Counted from the first letter of the stretch, positions 33,210 to 43,726 are shown. The stretch: DNA of 64,000 nt from Pontiella agarivorans (GCF_034531395.1 NZ_JARVCO010000012.1:992001-1056000), one strand, 5' to 3'. The notes: generated by a model from the sequence alone, not told the origin. Program-made: numbers and translations.

Positions 33210-33923
33210 TTATGCGTGTGTTACCCGTGTTCCGGACTCTACGCCGGTCAGGACATCTACCATCCCGTTTTCCTTGAAAAAGTCAAACACGACGATGGGA
33301 ATGTCATTTTCCATGCAGAGCGAGAAGGCGGCGGCATCCATGACTTTCAGTTGTTTGTTGAGAGCATCCTGATAGGTGATGGTTTCAAATTTCGTGGCAT
33401 TCGGATCCTTGACCGGATCAGCGGTATAGATGCCGTCGACTTTGGTGGCTTTCATCAGGACATCCGCGTTGATCTCTGAGGCGCGCAGTGCGGCTGCGGA
33501 ATCGGTGGTGAAGTAGGGATTACCCGTACCGGCACCGAAAATGACGACGCGGCCTTTTTCCAGATGGCGCACCGCTTTGCGGCGGATAAACGGTTCGGCG
33601 ATGGCTCGCATCGTGATGGCTGTCATGACGCGGGTGTCAATGCCTTCATTTTCGAGGGCATTTTGAATGGCGAGAGAGTTGATGACTGTCGCCAGCATGC
33701 CCATGTAGTCGCCGGTGGTTCGGTTCGTGCCGGACTGAGAACCGGCCAGGCCGCGGAAGATGTTACCTCCTCCGACCACGACGGCAATTTCGGCGCCCAT
33801 TTCGAGCATGGTTTTAAACTGGGCGGCCAGCATGGCCATGATTTCCGGGTCGTGGTTGAGGGCTTTTTCTCTGTTCTGGAGCGCTTCACCACTGATTTTG
33901 AGGAGGATGCGTTTATACTTCAT
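33210..33923 (-). CDS. pyrH: UMP kinase
   Basis: Phosphorylates UMP to UDP; hexameric amino-acid-kinase fold. The 237 residues show KRILLKISGEAL at the N-terminus, AVVVGGGNIFRG at about residue 50, the family's GTGNPYFTTDSAAALRA near 140 and the KVDGIYTADP block. PyrH is the first gene of a pyrH-frr-coaC-coaB cluster transcribed leftward. It is divergent from the GH10-like gene, with a 93-bp gap that holds one 15-bp palindrome. Confidence 0.97.
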   Translation of the reverse strand: MKYKRILLKISGEALQNREKALNHDPEIMAMLAAQFKTMLEMGAEIAVVVGGGNIFRGLAGSQSGTNRTTGDYMGMLATVINSLAIQNALENEGIDTRVMTAITMRAIAEPFIRRKAVRHLEKGRVVIFGAGTGNPYFTTDSAAALRASEINADVLMKATKVDGIYTADPVKDPNATKFETITYQDALNKQLKVMDAAAFSLCMENDIPIVVFDFFKENGMVDVLTGVESGTRVTHA

Positions 33924-33981
33924 AAATTCCTTTCATGTAACAACGCCTTAAGGTTAGAACATTGTACACCGTAGTGTAAAT

Positions 33982-33996
33982 TTCCAATGTCTGGAA
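33982..33996. repeat. TTCCA-N5-TGGAA palindrome, intergenic between pyrH and the GH10-like gene
   Basis: Exact arms, core ATGTC. It ends 20 bp before the preferred start codon of the GH10-like gene, so it sits in the 5' leader or promoter. Confidence 0.85.
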
Positions 33997-34016
33997 ACTG
34001 CACCCGGGAATTGAAA

Positions 34017-35213
34017 ATGAAACAATTTCGCGTTTTACTGGCTATTCTGATTGCAGTCACCGCTTTGGTGGCAGTTCTGTTTGTGTGGGTGCAGCCCACT
34101 GCTCCGAAACTGCCTCAGGTCCGCGCACTGTGGGTGACCCGGTTCGATTATTCCAATCCCGAGGATGTCCGAAACATTATCCGGAATGTCGGGGAGGCCG
34201 GGTTTACGGATGTTTTTTTTCAGGTGCGCGGGAATGGTACGGCATTTTATAACAGTTCACTTGAGCCATGGGCATACGAACTTTCCGGCCATCGGATTGC
34301 GGACCTTGGAAAAGATCCGGGGTGGGACCCGCTGCAGCTGGCGGTTGATTCGGCCCGGCCGCTCGGGCTTCGGGTTCATGCCTATATGAATGTGCTGCCG
34401 GGCTGGAAGGGCCGTGCCGAGCCGCCGGAATCGGCGGGGCAGCTCTGGACAGCGCATCCCGACTGGTTCATGGTTGATTCGTTCGGAGATAAGATGCTGC
34501 CGACATCCGGTTGGTATGCTTTTGTTAATCCGGTGGTGCCTGAGGTTCGTCAGCATCTTAAAGGGATTGTAAAAGAGCTCTGCGCGTACGATGTTGCGGG
34601 CATTCACCTCGACTATATCCGCTATCCGCACGATTATCATCTGGTGGCAAAACAGAACTATCCTGATGCAACCGATCAGGAGTTGAGACGTCGTGCTGAT
34701 TTTTCCTATGATTCGGTTTCTCAGTCCGCGTTGTATGAAAAATACGGGTGGGATGTGACGAAAAAACAGATTGAAGATTTCCGACGGGATTCTGTGACCA
34801 AAGTTGTTCGGGATCTTGCTTATGAGATGCAGGTGGAACGTCCGGGATCATGTATTCTTTCTGCCAGTGTGATGGGGAATCCGGTCGAGGGACGGTCGCA
34901 TGCCTATCAGGATTCAGGGCATTGGGTTCGTGCAGGGCTTATTGATTGGGCTGTTCAAATGAACTATGCCACCCGTTCTTTTGACCGCTACATAAGCAGC
35001 ATGAAGAAGGCTGCAGGGCGGAAGGGGTTTCGTAATTCGGTGGTTGTCGGGGTCTATCTTAAGCATGATGAAGAACGCATTCTTCGGCAGATTGAAGCGG
35101 TGAAAAAATCGAAAAGCAGGGGGCTGGCGCTGTTTTCCTACACCTTTCTTTTCGGGGAAAATCATCAGATAACAGAAAAAGGCCGGAGTGTTCTTAAGGC
35201 AATCCGGCCATGA
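34017..35213 (+). CDS. Glycosyl hydrolase-like 10 (GHL10/YngK) family protein, membrane-anchored
   Basis: The protein starts with an N-terminal signal/anchor helix (LLAILIAVTALVAVLFVW), then a TIM-barrel domain of the GHL10 (DUF187) family. Family features seen: VRALWVTRFDYSNPEDV, FTDVFFQVRGNGTAFY, DPLQLAVDSARPLGLRVHAYMN, FVNPVVPEVR and the DYIRYP segment. These resemble GH10-type folds, and some members act on glycosaminoglycan- or peptidoglycan-like substrates, but the substrate here is unknown. At 398 residues it is at the short end. The frame is open to 33987, inside the palindrome; ATG 34017 fits the signal peptide better. It converges on the TPR gene 19 bp downstream. Confidence 0.83.
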   Translation: MKQFRVLLAILIAVTALVAVLFVWVQPTAPKLPQVRALWVTRFDYSNPEDVRNIIRNVGEAGFTDVFFQVRGNGTAFYNSSLEPWAYELSGHRIADLGKDPGWDPLQLAVDSARPLGLRVHAYMNVLPGWKGRAEPPESAGQLWTAHPDWFMVDSFGDKMLPTSGWYAFVNPVVPEVRQHLKGIVKELCAYDVAGIHLDYIRYPHDYHLVAKQNYPDATDQELRRRADFSYDSVSQSALYEKYGWDVTKKQIEDFRRDSVTKVVRDLAYEMQVERPGSCILSASVMGNPVEGRSHAYQDSGHWVRAGLIDWAVQMNYATRSFDRYISSMKKAAGRKGFRNSVVVGVYLKHDEERILRQIEAVKKSKSRGLALFSYTFLFGENHQITEKGRSVLKAIRP

Positions 35214-35232
35214 GCGTATTCTGAATTCAGGC

Positions 35233-37200
35233 TTATTCGGGAATGGTGATATCCTGAAGAGATTCGGTTGGCTTCAGTTTTACAGATTCCTTCTTCGGTT
35301 CGCCCTCGGTTTTATTCGCTTCGCGATTCTTTGCGGCCAGTTTGCGGGCTTTTTCCACTGCAGCCTCTGCTTCGTCGGAGAGTCCCGCATGTCTGCAGGC
35401 GGATGCATAAGTAGCCCAGGCGAGCAGACTTTCGGGCATCTGATGCGTGGCCTTTCGCAGTGAAGCTACCGAATCGCTGAATTGTTTTAGCATCAGCTGG
35501 CTGCTTCCGAGACCGATCCATGCAGCCGGAGCTGCCGCATTTCCACGGAGGATGAGCGAGAATATGGATTTTGCTTCGACGGGCCGATTGAAGGCGAGAT
35601 AGATCTTGCCGGCCCCGATCAGCTCGGCAGGATTTCCGCCTTTGCTGTTGCGCGCGGCATAGGCTTTACGCGCGGCCTCCAGTTTGGCCAGGCCGCTTTG
35701 CTGTAAAGCGGTGTTGTTGAGCAGGCTTTGGAATTCGGTTTTGTTCTGGAGTACTACAGCGGTGGTTCCATCGAAGTAGGCGAGCTTCCAGATCGGATTG
35801 CTCAGGAGTGTGGCCACTCCTTGGGCCGAGGCCGGGGTGAGCGTGTTGATAATATAGGCTTCAGGGCGGTATTTATCCTGAATAGTGTTATAGGCTTCGC
35901 GGTCGCCGAGCAGAGTCTTGTTCAGGGTTTTCAGGAGTTCTTTGTCATACGTTCCGGAGCGGTAATCAATAAAACATTTTCGCCCATATTTGAAGGCAAG
36001 GTATCCGCCGTCAGCCGCCAGATTGATGGCGGTTTCGGGAAAGGCCGGATCGTTAAACAGTGGTTCGAGATCGTTCGGGAACAGGTTTTCCTGCACTCCG
36101 AGACCGAAGGTGGATGCACTGCCGGTTTTGACATAGGCCTTGTTCTGAATAATCGGAACAATGGAGAGCAGGATCAATACAGCGAGAATCGCTCCCGTCA
36201 GCGGAGCCATTACTTTTGCATTATCACCGAGAATGGATTTGAAAGAGTGGTTGAGGTATTCACTGATTGAGGTGAGGCTCAGCACAATGAATGGGAAAGC
36301 CATGGCCGCGAACAGCATTGCGGTCGCCGGTGAGGTCCAAACCAAAAACGCACTGTAGATCGCCAGTGTGGTCAGTACAAGAGGTAGCCGTTTTTTGAGG
36401 GTAATCAGGCCGGCGGCTCCGAGGATCATGGTGAAAAAGATCAGCGGTTTAACTTCCGGAATCTGATAGTATTCAATGAAAAGCGAGGACCAGTATGCAG
36501 GCGCTGGAGATTTGATGTTGGTAATCATCTGAGCGTGCATATTCAGAAAATAGGGGTTCGCAACCGTGCATATCAGCAGTACCGCAGTCAGAATACCGAA
36601 CAGACCGGACTGATTTTCCTGCTTCTTTTTCCGCGCACCGGGTGCCTTTGCGGCTTGAGCGGCCTGTGCCGCGGTAAGCGCGACAATGATTGGGCCGTAA
36701 ATGAAGGAACTGTGCATATTGGTCCAGAGAATCTGGAGAGGAATCAGGCTGCCGAAGAGTACCGCCGGAGAGCGGCGGGTATTCAAAATAAACAGAAAGA
36801 GAGCAATAAAGAGCATCATCACTGTGCGGGGGCCGACATCCACCGTCTGGAAGATCAGGTGTCCGCAAATGAGAAGGGCAAACCCCTGAGCCATTCCGCC
36901 GCCCCACTTTTTTGATACTTGAATGAGCAGGTAGAAGGCGGCAACAAGACCTATTACGTTAAGGATGATGACCAGTGATGCGCCGCCGAGGTTCCATACG
37001 ATGTAGAGCAGCTTATCGTAGAGCCAGCTGGTATTGACAAAGGCGTCTCCTTCAATAAAGGAGATCGGGCCGTTATTCTGGCCCAGCGCTAGATGCGTCC
37101 AGAGTTCCGGAGTGCTTATGGTGCGCAGGCCGATGACGGCAATGAACACCAGTCCCAAAACCATATAAAGGACGGATACACCGAACGACTTCTTACTCAT
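35233..37200 (-). CDS. Polytopic membrane protein with C-terminal TPR-like domain
   Basis: The 655-residue protein has about ten hydrophobic segments in its first 370 residues, starting with SVLYMVLGLVFIAVIGL. A large soluble part of about 280 residues follows. The last 150 residues repeat helical pairs with TPR character (LIGAGKIYLAFNRPVEAKSIFSLIL, then AWIGLGSSQLML, then LLAWATYASACRHAGLSDEAE). The loop after the first helix contains STPELWTHLALGQ, reminiscent of the acidic-residue loop in GT-C glycosyltransferases and oligosaccharyl transferase-like proteins, but I would not assign catalysis. It converges on the GH10-like gene and is divergent from nothing else nearby. Confidence 0.6.
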   Translation of the reverse strand: MSKKSFGVSVLYMVLGLVFIAVIGLRTISTPELWTHLALGQNNGPISFIEGDAFVNTSWLYDKLLYIVWNLGGASLVIILNVIGLVAAFYLLIQVSKKWGGGMAQGFALLICGHLIFQTVDVGPRTVMMLFIALFLFILNTRRSPAVLFGSLIPLQILWTNMHSSFIYGPIIVALTAAQAAQAAKAPGARKKKQENQSGLFGILTAVLLICTVANPYFLNMHAQMITNIKSPAPAYWSSLFIEYYQIPEVKPLIFFTMILGAAGLITLKKRLPLVLTTLAIYSAFLVWTSPATAMLFAAMAFPFIVLSLTSISEYLNHSFKSILGDNAKVMAPLTGAILAVLILLSIVPIIQNKAYVKTGSASTFGLGVQENLFPNDLEPLFNDPAFPETAINLAADGGYLAFKYGRKCFIDYRSGTYDKELLKTLNKTLLGDREAYNTIQDKYRPEAYIINTLTPASAQGVATLLSNPIWKLAYFDGTTAVVLQNKTEFQSLLNNTALQQSGLAKLEAARKAYAARNSKGGNPAELIGAGKIYLAFNRPVEAKSIFSLILRGNAAAPAAWIGLGSSQLMLKQFSDSVASLRKATHQMPESLLAWATYASACRHAGLSDEAEAAVEKARKLAAKNREANKTEGEPKKESVKLKPTESLQDITIPE

Positions 37201-37275
37201 GACTATACTCCCGTGTTAACGTAAAACAGGCTAATGCGAACCGGATTATGAATGCAAGTTGCTAATTCTTTGAAA

Positions 37276-39780
37276 TCAGAACAGGTCCAGCTGCGAAATA
37301 TTCGCTTTAAGTTTATGGGGACGTTTCCTGGCCAGTTTCGGCTGACCTGTATCTCCGAGTTCTCCCTCTTCGAGATTGGTCAGTATATCGTTGGCTCTTT
37401 CGATGACTGCATTCGGCAGGCCGGCCAGCCGGGCCACCTGAATGCCGTAACTCTTGTCTGCCGCACCGGGTACAATTTTGCGCAGGAAAGTAATTGAATC
37501 CCCTTTCTCTTTCACCAGCACGCTGAAATTCTGCACATTCTGAAGGGTCAGGGCGAGATCGGTAAGTTCATGATAATGCGTGGCAAAAAGTGTCTTGGCC
37601 TTCATGTCTTCATTTTTGCAGAGAAACTCGGCCACGGACCACGCGATACTGATCCCGTCGAACGTTGAGGTGCCGCGTCCGATTTCATCCAGCACAATGA
37701 GGCTTTTCGGTGTGGCGTTGTTCAGAATGTTGGCGGTCTCCTGCATTTCCACCATGAAGGTGGAGCGTCCACGGGCCAGATCGTCGCTTGCTCCCACCCG
37801 GGTGAAGACGCGATCCACGATTCCGATTTCGGCCTTCGCCGCCGGGACAAAACCGCCCATGTGGGCCATAATGGTAATCAGAGCGACCTGCCGGATATAG
37901 GTTGACTTACCGGCCATATTCGGACCGGTGATTATAATCAGCTGGTGGGTCTCGCGATCCAGCCGGGTATCGTTTGGAACAAAACGTTCGGCATCGGGCA
38001 TCTGTTCAACCACGGCGTGCCGCCCGTCTTTAATATCAAGCCGTCCATCGTCGTTCATCAGTGGCCGGGTGTAATTGTTGGCCAATGCCCGGTCTGCAAA
38101 GGTCGCGAGTACGTCTACCTGACCGATGGCCAGTGCATTTTTCTGAATGGTTTCCAGATGGTCAACCACCCGGCGGCGGACTTCATTGAAAATTTCCTGT
38201 TCAAGGGCGACGGAACGTTCCTGCGCACCGAAGATTTTGTTTTCGTATTCTTTCAGCTCGGGAGTGATATAACGCTCGGCATTGACCAGAGTCTGTTTCC
38301 GGATGTAATCCTCCGGCACCAGCGCAACATTGGCTTTGCTGACTTCAATATAGTATCCGAACACTTTGTTATGCCGGACCTTCAGGTTTTTAATGCCGGT
38401 GCGCTCCATTTCCGATGCCTGGAAATCGGCCAGCCATTTTCGGCCCTGTGTAGCGGCGTCGCGCAGTTCATCCAGTTCGGGATGGTAGCCTTCACGAATC
38501 ACGCCTCCGTCTTTCAGGTTGATCGGCGGTTCGTCGACAATGGCCGATTCAATCAGCGCCACAATCTCAGGCAGCGAGGTAATCTGCTCTCCGAGGATTT
38601 CGAGCATCGTTCCTTTGTTGATGAGCAGCGACTTCATCAGCGGCATTTGCTGCAATGAAACCCCCATAGCACGCACATCGCGCGGATTTCCGGTGGTGGA
38701 ACCGATGCGGGAAATCAGGCGTTCAATGTCTTTAATATCGCCGAGTATGTCACGCAGTGAACGAAGATAAGTCTGGTTGTTGGTCATCAGTTCGACCGCA
38801 TCGTGTCGGGCATTGATCTGTTCAAGATTGTTCAGAGGCCGTAGGACCCACTCGCGTAACAGGCGGCCGCCCATGGCGGTGCAGGTGGAATCGAGCACGT
38901 TGAGCAGTGTGGCTTTATAGGCCTGCCGGTTGGAGTTGATCGGAACAACCAGTTCGAGATTGCTGGCGGTGGTTTCGTCGAGCAGCATGTAGTCGGCCGG
39001 ATTTTTCACGCGGATGGTGCGGACATGATCGAGGTTTCGGCGGAGCTCGGTTTTGCAGTAATACAGTACGGCACCGGCCGCACCGAGGGCCGCACTCATG
39101 GCGGAACATCCGAAGCCTTCCAGTGAATGGACATTAAAATGGCGCAACAGAAAATCATTAGCGGAGGCTGTCTCGAACGTCCAGTCCTCGCAGGCGGTTA
39201 AGAGGGTATTCGTGGCTTCGAGCGTCAGCTCGGAAAACTCCGGAGTATCCATCTGTTCTTCGGCCACAATGCATTCAGCCGGGGCATAACGGGAGAGATT
39301 GGATTGCACACTCAGCACATCTTCCGGCTCTTCGATCCAGAATTCGCCGGTGGAGAGGTCCAGCATAGCCATTCCGTAGCGGTTTTTCTCTTTATAGAGC
39401 CCCGCCAGAAAATTGTTCTGATTTCCCTCCAGCGTCACTTCATCGAGAATGGTGCCTGGTGTAATGATGCGGGTCACGTCGCGCTTTACCACCCCTTTGG
39501 CTGTGGCGGGATCTTCGATCTGTTCACATATGGCGACCTTTACGCCGGCTTTCACCAGCCGTTCGAGATAACCGCCGGCTGAATGGTAGGGCACCCCGCA
39601 CATGGGTGTATTGTGCCGTTTGGTCAGGGTGATGCCGAGAATGTCTGAGGCGGTTTTGGCATCATCGAAAAACATTTCATAGAAATCGCCCAGACGGAAA
39701 AATAGGATGGTATCTTCCGGCAGCTCACGCCGGATGGTCCGGTATTGCTGCATCATCGGTGTTTCTTTTTTATCCGCCAT
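37276..39780 (-). CDS. mutS: DNA mismatch repair protein MutS
   Basis: Binds mismatches and signals MutL. The 834 residues contain the N-terminal mismatch-binding domain with the FYEMFFDDAK (the Phe-x-Glu wedge), connector, lever and clamp domains, and the ATPase with Walker A GPNMAGKSTYIRQ, the DDLARGRSTFMVEM block, and Walker B LIVLDEIGRGTSTFDG, then ATHYHEL. Length matches MutS1. The frame starts at 39810, but ATG 39780 has a GGGAGAA box 5 bp upstream and gives MADKKETPMMQQY. A one-mismatch palindrome lies at 38410. MutL is not in the window. Confidence 0.96.
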   Translation of the reverse strand: MADKKETPMMQQYRTIRRELPEDTILFFRLGDFYEMFFDDAKTASDILGITLTKRHNTPMCGVPYHSAGGYLERLVKAGVKVAICEQIEDPATAKGVVKRDVTRIITPGTILDEVTLEGNQNNFLAGLYKEKNRYGMAMLDLSTGEFWIEEPEDVLSVQSNLSRYAPAECIVAEEQMDTPEFSELTLEATNTLLTACEDWTFETASANDFLLRHFNVHSLEGFGCSAMSAALGAAGAVLYYCKTELRRNLDHVRTIRVKNPADYMLLDETTASNLELVVPINSNRQAYKATLLNVLDSTCTAMGGRLLREWVLRPLNNLEQINARHDAVELMTNNQTYLRSLRDILGDIKDIERLISRIGSTTGNPRDVRAMGVSLQQMPLMKSLLINKGTMLEILGEQITSLPEIVALIESAIVDEPPINLKDGGVIREGYHPELDELRDAATQGRKWLADFQASEMERTGIKNLKVRHNKVFGYYIEVSKANVALVPEDYIRKQTLVNAERYITPELKEYENKIFGAQERSVALEQEIFNEVRRRVVDHLETIQKNALAIGQVDVLATFADRALANNYTRPLMNDDGRLDIKDGRHAVVEQMPDAERFVPNDTRLDRETHQLIIITGPNMAGKSTYIRQVALITIMAHMGGFVPAAKAEIGIVDRVFTRVGASDDLARGRSTFMVEMQETANILNNATPKSLIVLDEIGRGTSTFDGISIAWSVAEFLCKNEDMKAKTLFATHYHELTDLALTLQNVQNFSVLVKEKGDSITFLRKIVPGAADKSYGIQVARLAGLPNAVIERANDILTNLEEGELGDTGQPKLARKRPHKLKANISQLDLF

Positions 39781-39976
39781 TCGTTCTCCCATAAAAAAAT
39801 CAAAACGCACAGTGTAGCCTGAGCGTTGTATGAATCAATCCATAAAGCCGGTTGATCAATGGGAACCCGCCCATAATCAAGCGCGATGCGGATCGGCCGG
39901 AGCGTAAACAAAACATTAACATTCATTGCGCTTGGCCGGAACACGTTCTACCCTAAACTGCTCAAGAGGACATTAT

Positions 39977-41551
39977 ATGGCAGAAAAATCAGACCATTCC
40001 ATAACCTATCAACTCAAAGCGGTAATCGATATCGGTTCCACCTCTATCCGGATGGTGGTGGCTCAGGTTTTCGGGAACGGAACCTTCCAGACATTGGATA
40101 CGCTCAATCAGAGTGTCTCCATTGGCAGTGATACGTTTACCCGTGGCCGCATTTCGCGATCAACAATCGGTGATGCCGTCAAGGTGCTGCGCAATTTTTC
40201 GAGTGTATTGAACGAATATAATATTGATCCGAAAAAGGATGTTTATGCGGTGGCAACCAGTGCTGTGCGCGAGGCCCGGAACCGTGATGAATTTATTGAT
40301 CGGGTGTCCATGGCGACGGATATTGAGGTTCAGGCCATTGATGGCACAGAAGTCAATCGCCTGACCTTTCTGGCCATCCAGCCGACGTTGAAAAAATATT
40401 CCGGTCTCCGGAAAAACAGGTTGTTGGTGGCAGAAGTCGGCGGTGGCAGTACCGAACTGCTGGGGTTGGATCAGGGGCGGGTTTCTTTTGCCCATATTTA
40501 CCGCATGGGGGCCTATCGCCTGCGCGAGGCGATGGACGGTCAGGAAGGTTCCGTTGCACGGAAACGCGACGTGCTGCAGATGGAAATCGATTCCGGTATC
40601 CGCCAGTGTCGCGATGCGGTGCCGCGCGACGGACAACCGCTTTCACTTCTTCTGATGGGGGGCGAGGCCCGTTTTACCGCGCAGACGGTTGATGCGGACT
40701 GGGATGAACAGTCGGTTATTGATATCAGACTGAACGAATTGGAAAAGCTGGCCGAAAAAATCTTGTCCATGGATGTGGAGAAGGTGGTCCGCAAATACCA
40801 CATGACCATTGAAGAGGCGCAGACGCTTGCGCCTGCGCTCTTAACTTATGTGAAACTGGCGCAGGCATTCGGGGTGAAAAAAGTATCCGTCTGCGGCGCC
40901 TCCTTGCGGGATGGGCTGCTGACGGAAGCGGCGAGCGGGGGAGCCTGGAGTGAGGACTTTGTGGAACAGGTGCTGCACTCTGTGCACGAAGTCGGCCGGC
41001 GCTATCAGCTGGATCAGAATCATGCCGATTGCGTAACAGAGATTTCGCGTGCGATTTTCCGGGCGCTGAAGCGTGAGCATAAGTTGAGTTTCCGCTATGA
41101 AGTCATTTTGACGGTGGCCGCTCAACTTCACGACGTAGGTATGTTTATCGGCAGCAGCAGTCATCATAAACACAGTCAGTACATTATTGAAAACAGCGAT
41201 CTGTTCGGGCTCGGCGAAGAAGATATCAAACTGGTGGCGCTGGTGGCGCGGTATCATCGTCGGGCCAATCCCCGGCCGGGGCATCCGGGCTATGGAACAC
41301 TTACACGTGAAAACCGGCTGGCGGTGAATAAACTGGCGGCCATTCTTCGAGCCGCCGATGCCTTTGACCGTTCGCACACGCAGGCCATCCGCGATGTGAA
41401 AATTAGTGTTCACGAAGAGGAAGTGGTGGTTGAGACCACCCGGTCCGGTGATTTTACGGCGGAGAAACGGGCGCTTGCGGGTAAGGCAAAACTGTTTGAA
41501 CAGGTCTATGGTCGCACCATGGTTTTAAGGTCTAGAAGAAGACGGGGATAA
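39977..41551 (+). CDS. ppx: Exopolyphosphatase / guanosine pentaphosphatase (Ppx/GppA family)
   Basis: Hydrolyses terminal phosphates of polyphosphate or the gamma phosphate of pppGpp; the sequence does not tell which. The 524 residues have the ASKHA ATPase fold: AVIDIGSTSIRMVV near residue 15, TSAVREARNRDEF at about 88, VAEVGGGSTELLG at about 150, and a C-terminal HD-type domain (VAAQLHDVG, SHHKHSQYII) as in E. coli Ppx. ATG 39977 is chosen from an AAGAGGA box 8 bp upstream; the frame opens at 39926. Ppk1 follows 72 bp downstream on the same strand, which strengthens a polyphosphate role. Confidence 0.92.
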   Translation: MAEKSDHSITYQLKAVIDIGSTSIRMVVAQVFGNGTFQTLDTLNQSVSIGSDTFTRGRISRSTIGDAVKVLRNFSSVLNEYNIDPKKDVYAVATSAVREARNRDEFIDRVSMATDIEVQAIDGTEVNRLTFLAIQPTLKKYSGLRKNRLLVAEVGGGSTELLGLDQGRVSFAHIYRMGAYRLREAMDGQEGSVARKRDVLQMEIDSGIRQCRDAVPRDGQPLSLLLMGGEARFTAQTVDADWDEQSVIDIRLNELEKLAEKILSMDVEKVVRKYHMTIEEAQTLAPALLTYVKLAQAFGVKKVSVCGASLRDGLLTEAASGGAWSEDFVEQVLHSVHEVGRRYQLDQNHADCVTEISRAIFRALKREHKLSFRYEVILTVAAQLHDVGMFIGSSSHHKHSQYIIENSDLFGLGEEDIKLVALVARYHRRANPRPGHPGYGTLTRENRLAVNKLAAILRAADAFDRSHTQAIRDVKISVHEEEVVVETTRSGDFTAEKRALAGKAKLFEQVYGRTMVLRSRRRRG

Positions 41552-41623
41552 GTGCTTGGTGCGGAAACGGGTATGCAGACCGCTTAAACTGCGGACATTT
41601 TAAAAAAAACAGGCAGATACAGA

Positions 41624-43726
41624 ATGGCGAAAACTACACCGAAATCTAACTATTTCAACCGGGAACTGAGCTGGCTCGAGTTCAACCAGCGGGTGCTCGA
41701 ACAGGCGAAAGATCCGCGTAATCCGATGCTGGAGCGGTTGAAGTTCCTGGCCATCACGGCCTCCAACCTGGATGAGTTTTTCATGGTCCGTGTCGGCGGG
41801 CTGGCCATGGCCCGTAAAGCGGGACTGCGTAAAAAAGATCCGGCAGGTATGACGCCGCTGGCGCAGTTGAAGGAAATCTATCCGCGCTCGCAGAAAATGA
41901 TGAAGGAATTGCACAGCTGTTTTAACGATGTGGTTTCACCGGCGTTGGAGCGGGGCGGAATCCGGCATGCGGACATTCATGCGTTGACGGCGGAGCAGGA
42001 TGCATTTGTTTTTGAGCTTTTTAAAGAGGAGCTGTTTCCGGTGATTACACCGGTGGCGCTGTGTGATGGGCAGAGTGTGCCGATGATCCGGAATCTGGCG
42101 CTGAATGTACTGGTACGTTTGCAGGACAAAGCGTCCGGAGATCGAAAAAATCTTTATGCCGTCATGTCGCTGGATCGGGCTGGTTCTCGTATTGTGCAGC
42201 TGCCGAGCGATGAGGGCTATGTTTATGTGCTGCGTGAAGAGGTGGTGAAAAAATATGCGGCCGACTGGTTTCCTGGCTATGAGGTTATGGAATGTGCACA
42301 GTTCCGCATCACCCGGAATGCGGACTTTGCCGTTGCGGAAAATGAAGCGCCGGATCTCATGCGGGGCATGGAGGATGTGCTGGAAGAACGGAAGACGGGC
42401 GATTGCGTTCGGCTTGAGGTTAAATCTGCCGTTTCCAAAGGTGTGTTGAAGTTTCTTTCGGCCAGTTTGCAGGTTTCGGCCGAAGCGATATTTTTGATCG
42501 ACGACGTATTGAACATGAAGGATTTTATGTCGATGTTTATACCGGGATACGATGAGCTCAAGGTGGAGCCGTGGCCGCCTCAGGCTTCGCCTGACGTAAT
42601 TCCGAACGAACCGATGTTTGGTCAGATCGCAAAAAAAGATCTGCTGTTTTATCATCCGTATGAAACGTTCGATCCGGTGGTTCGCTTTATTGAAGAGGCG
42701 GCGGCTGATCCCGATACCATGGCGATTAAGATGGTGCTGTACCGCACCAGTTCCGACAGCGCGATTATTGCCGCTCTCAAACGGGCCGCGGAAAACGGGG
42801 TGAATGTCACGGCGCTGATAGAGCTTAAGGCGCGGTTTGATGAAGCGCAGAATATTTCCTGGTCGCGTGCGCTGGAGCAGTGCGGAGTGCAGGTGATATA
42901 CGGTGTCAAGGGGTATAAGACCCATGCTAAAATCTGCATGGTGGTGCGCCGTGAACCGGCCGGGGTGGTGCGCTATTGCCATTTCGGCACGGGGAATTAT
43001 AACGAATCCACCGCCAAACTGTATGGCGATATCAGCTATATGACCTGTAACCCCGATCTGGGCAATGATGCCGCCGGTTTTTTCAATGCGCTCTGCGGAT
43101 ATGCTCAGCCACGCGATTTTAATCTTATCAGCATGGCACCGATCAGTATGCGCGATAAGTTGTTGGAGATGATTGATTTTGAAATTGAACGCGCCAAAAA
43201 AGGCAAAAAGGCGCTGGTGAATGCCAAGGTGAACTCGTTGGTGGATGTGGTGCTTTCGGAAAAACTGTATGAAGCCGCGAAGGCGGGTGTGAAAATCAAC
43301 CTGAATGTTCGGGGGATCTGCTGCCTGAAACCGATTGCGAATATCACCGTCACCAGCATCATCGATCGCTATCTGGAACATGCTCGCATCATTCATTTTC
43401 ATCACGGCGGAAAACCACGGGTCTATATTGCGAGCGCGGACTGGATGCCGCGGAATCTGGACAAACGGCTGGAGTTGATGGTGCCGGTGGAAGATCCGGG
43501 CTGCCGGGATCAACTGATCAGAATGAATGAGATCCACAATGCAGACAACCAGAGTGCGTGGGTGCTGAAGCCTTCGGGAACCTACGAGCGGGTGAGCAGC
43601 CGCGGTGTAAAAAAGATCCGAAGTCAGGAGGTGCTGTATAACAACGCCTGCTCGGCTCTTGTCGACGCCGAGAAAAAACGTCGCACCCGGTTTGAACCGC
43701 ATCGGCCGGAATCGCAGAGTACATAA
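41624..43726 (+). CDS. ppk1: Polyphosphate kinase 1
   Basis: Makes polyphosphate from ATP reversibly through a phosphohistidine. The 700 residues have the four-domain layout: N-terminal FNRELSWLEFNQRVLEQA, then head and two phospholipase-D-like domains. The autophosphorylated His is in GYKTHAKIC, at about residue 436. The next block HFGTGNYNESTAKLYGD and the RGICCLKP segment, which bind ATP, are intact, and SADWMPRNLDKRLELM is near the end. Length matches E. coli Ppk (688). It follows ppx, with which it forms a polymer-turnover pair. Confidence 0.96.
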   Translation: MAKTTPKSNYFNRELSWLEFNQRVLEQAKDPRNPMLERLKFLAITASNLDEFFMVRVGGLAMARKAGLRKKDPAGMTPLAQLKEIYPRSQKMMKELHSCFNDVVSPALERGGIRHADIHALTAEQDAFVFELFKEELFPVITPVALCDGQSVPMIRNLALNVLVRLQDKASGDRKNLYAVMSLDRAGSRIVQLPSDEGYVYVLREEVVKKYAADWFPGYEVMECAQFRITRNADFAVAENEAPDLMRGMEDVLEERKTGDCVRLEVKSAVSKGVLKFLSASLQVSAEAIFLIDDVLNMKDFMSMFIPGYDELKVEPWPPQASPDVIPNEPMFGQIAKKDLLFYHPYETFDPVVRFIEEAAADPDTMAIKMVLYRTSSDSAIIAALKRAAENGVNVTALIELKARFDEAQNISWSRALEQCGVQVIYGVKGYKTHAKICMVVRREPAGVVRYCHFGTGNYNESTAKLYGDISYMTCNPDLGNDAAGFFNALCGYAQPRDFNLISMAPISMRDKLLEMIDFEIERAKKGKKALVNAKVNSLVDVVLSEKLYEAAKAGVKINLNVRGICCLKPIANITVTSIIDRYLEHARIIHFHHGGKPRVYIASADWMPRNLDKRLELMVPVEDPGCRDQLIRMNEIHNADNQSAWVLKPSGTYERVSSRGVKKIRSQEVLYNNACSALVDAEKKRRTRFEPHRPESQST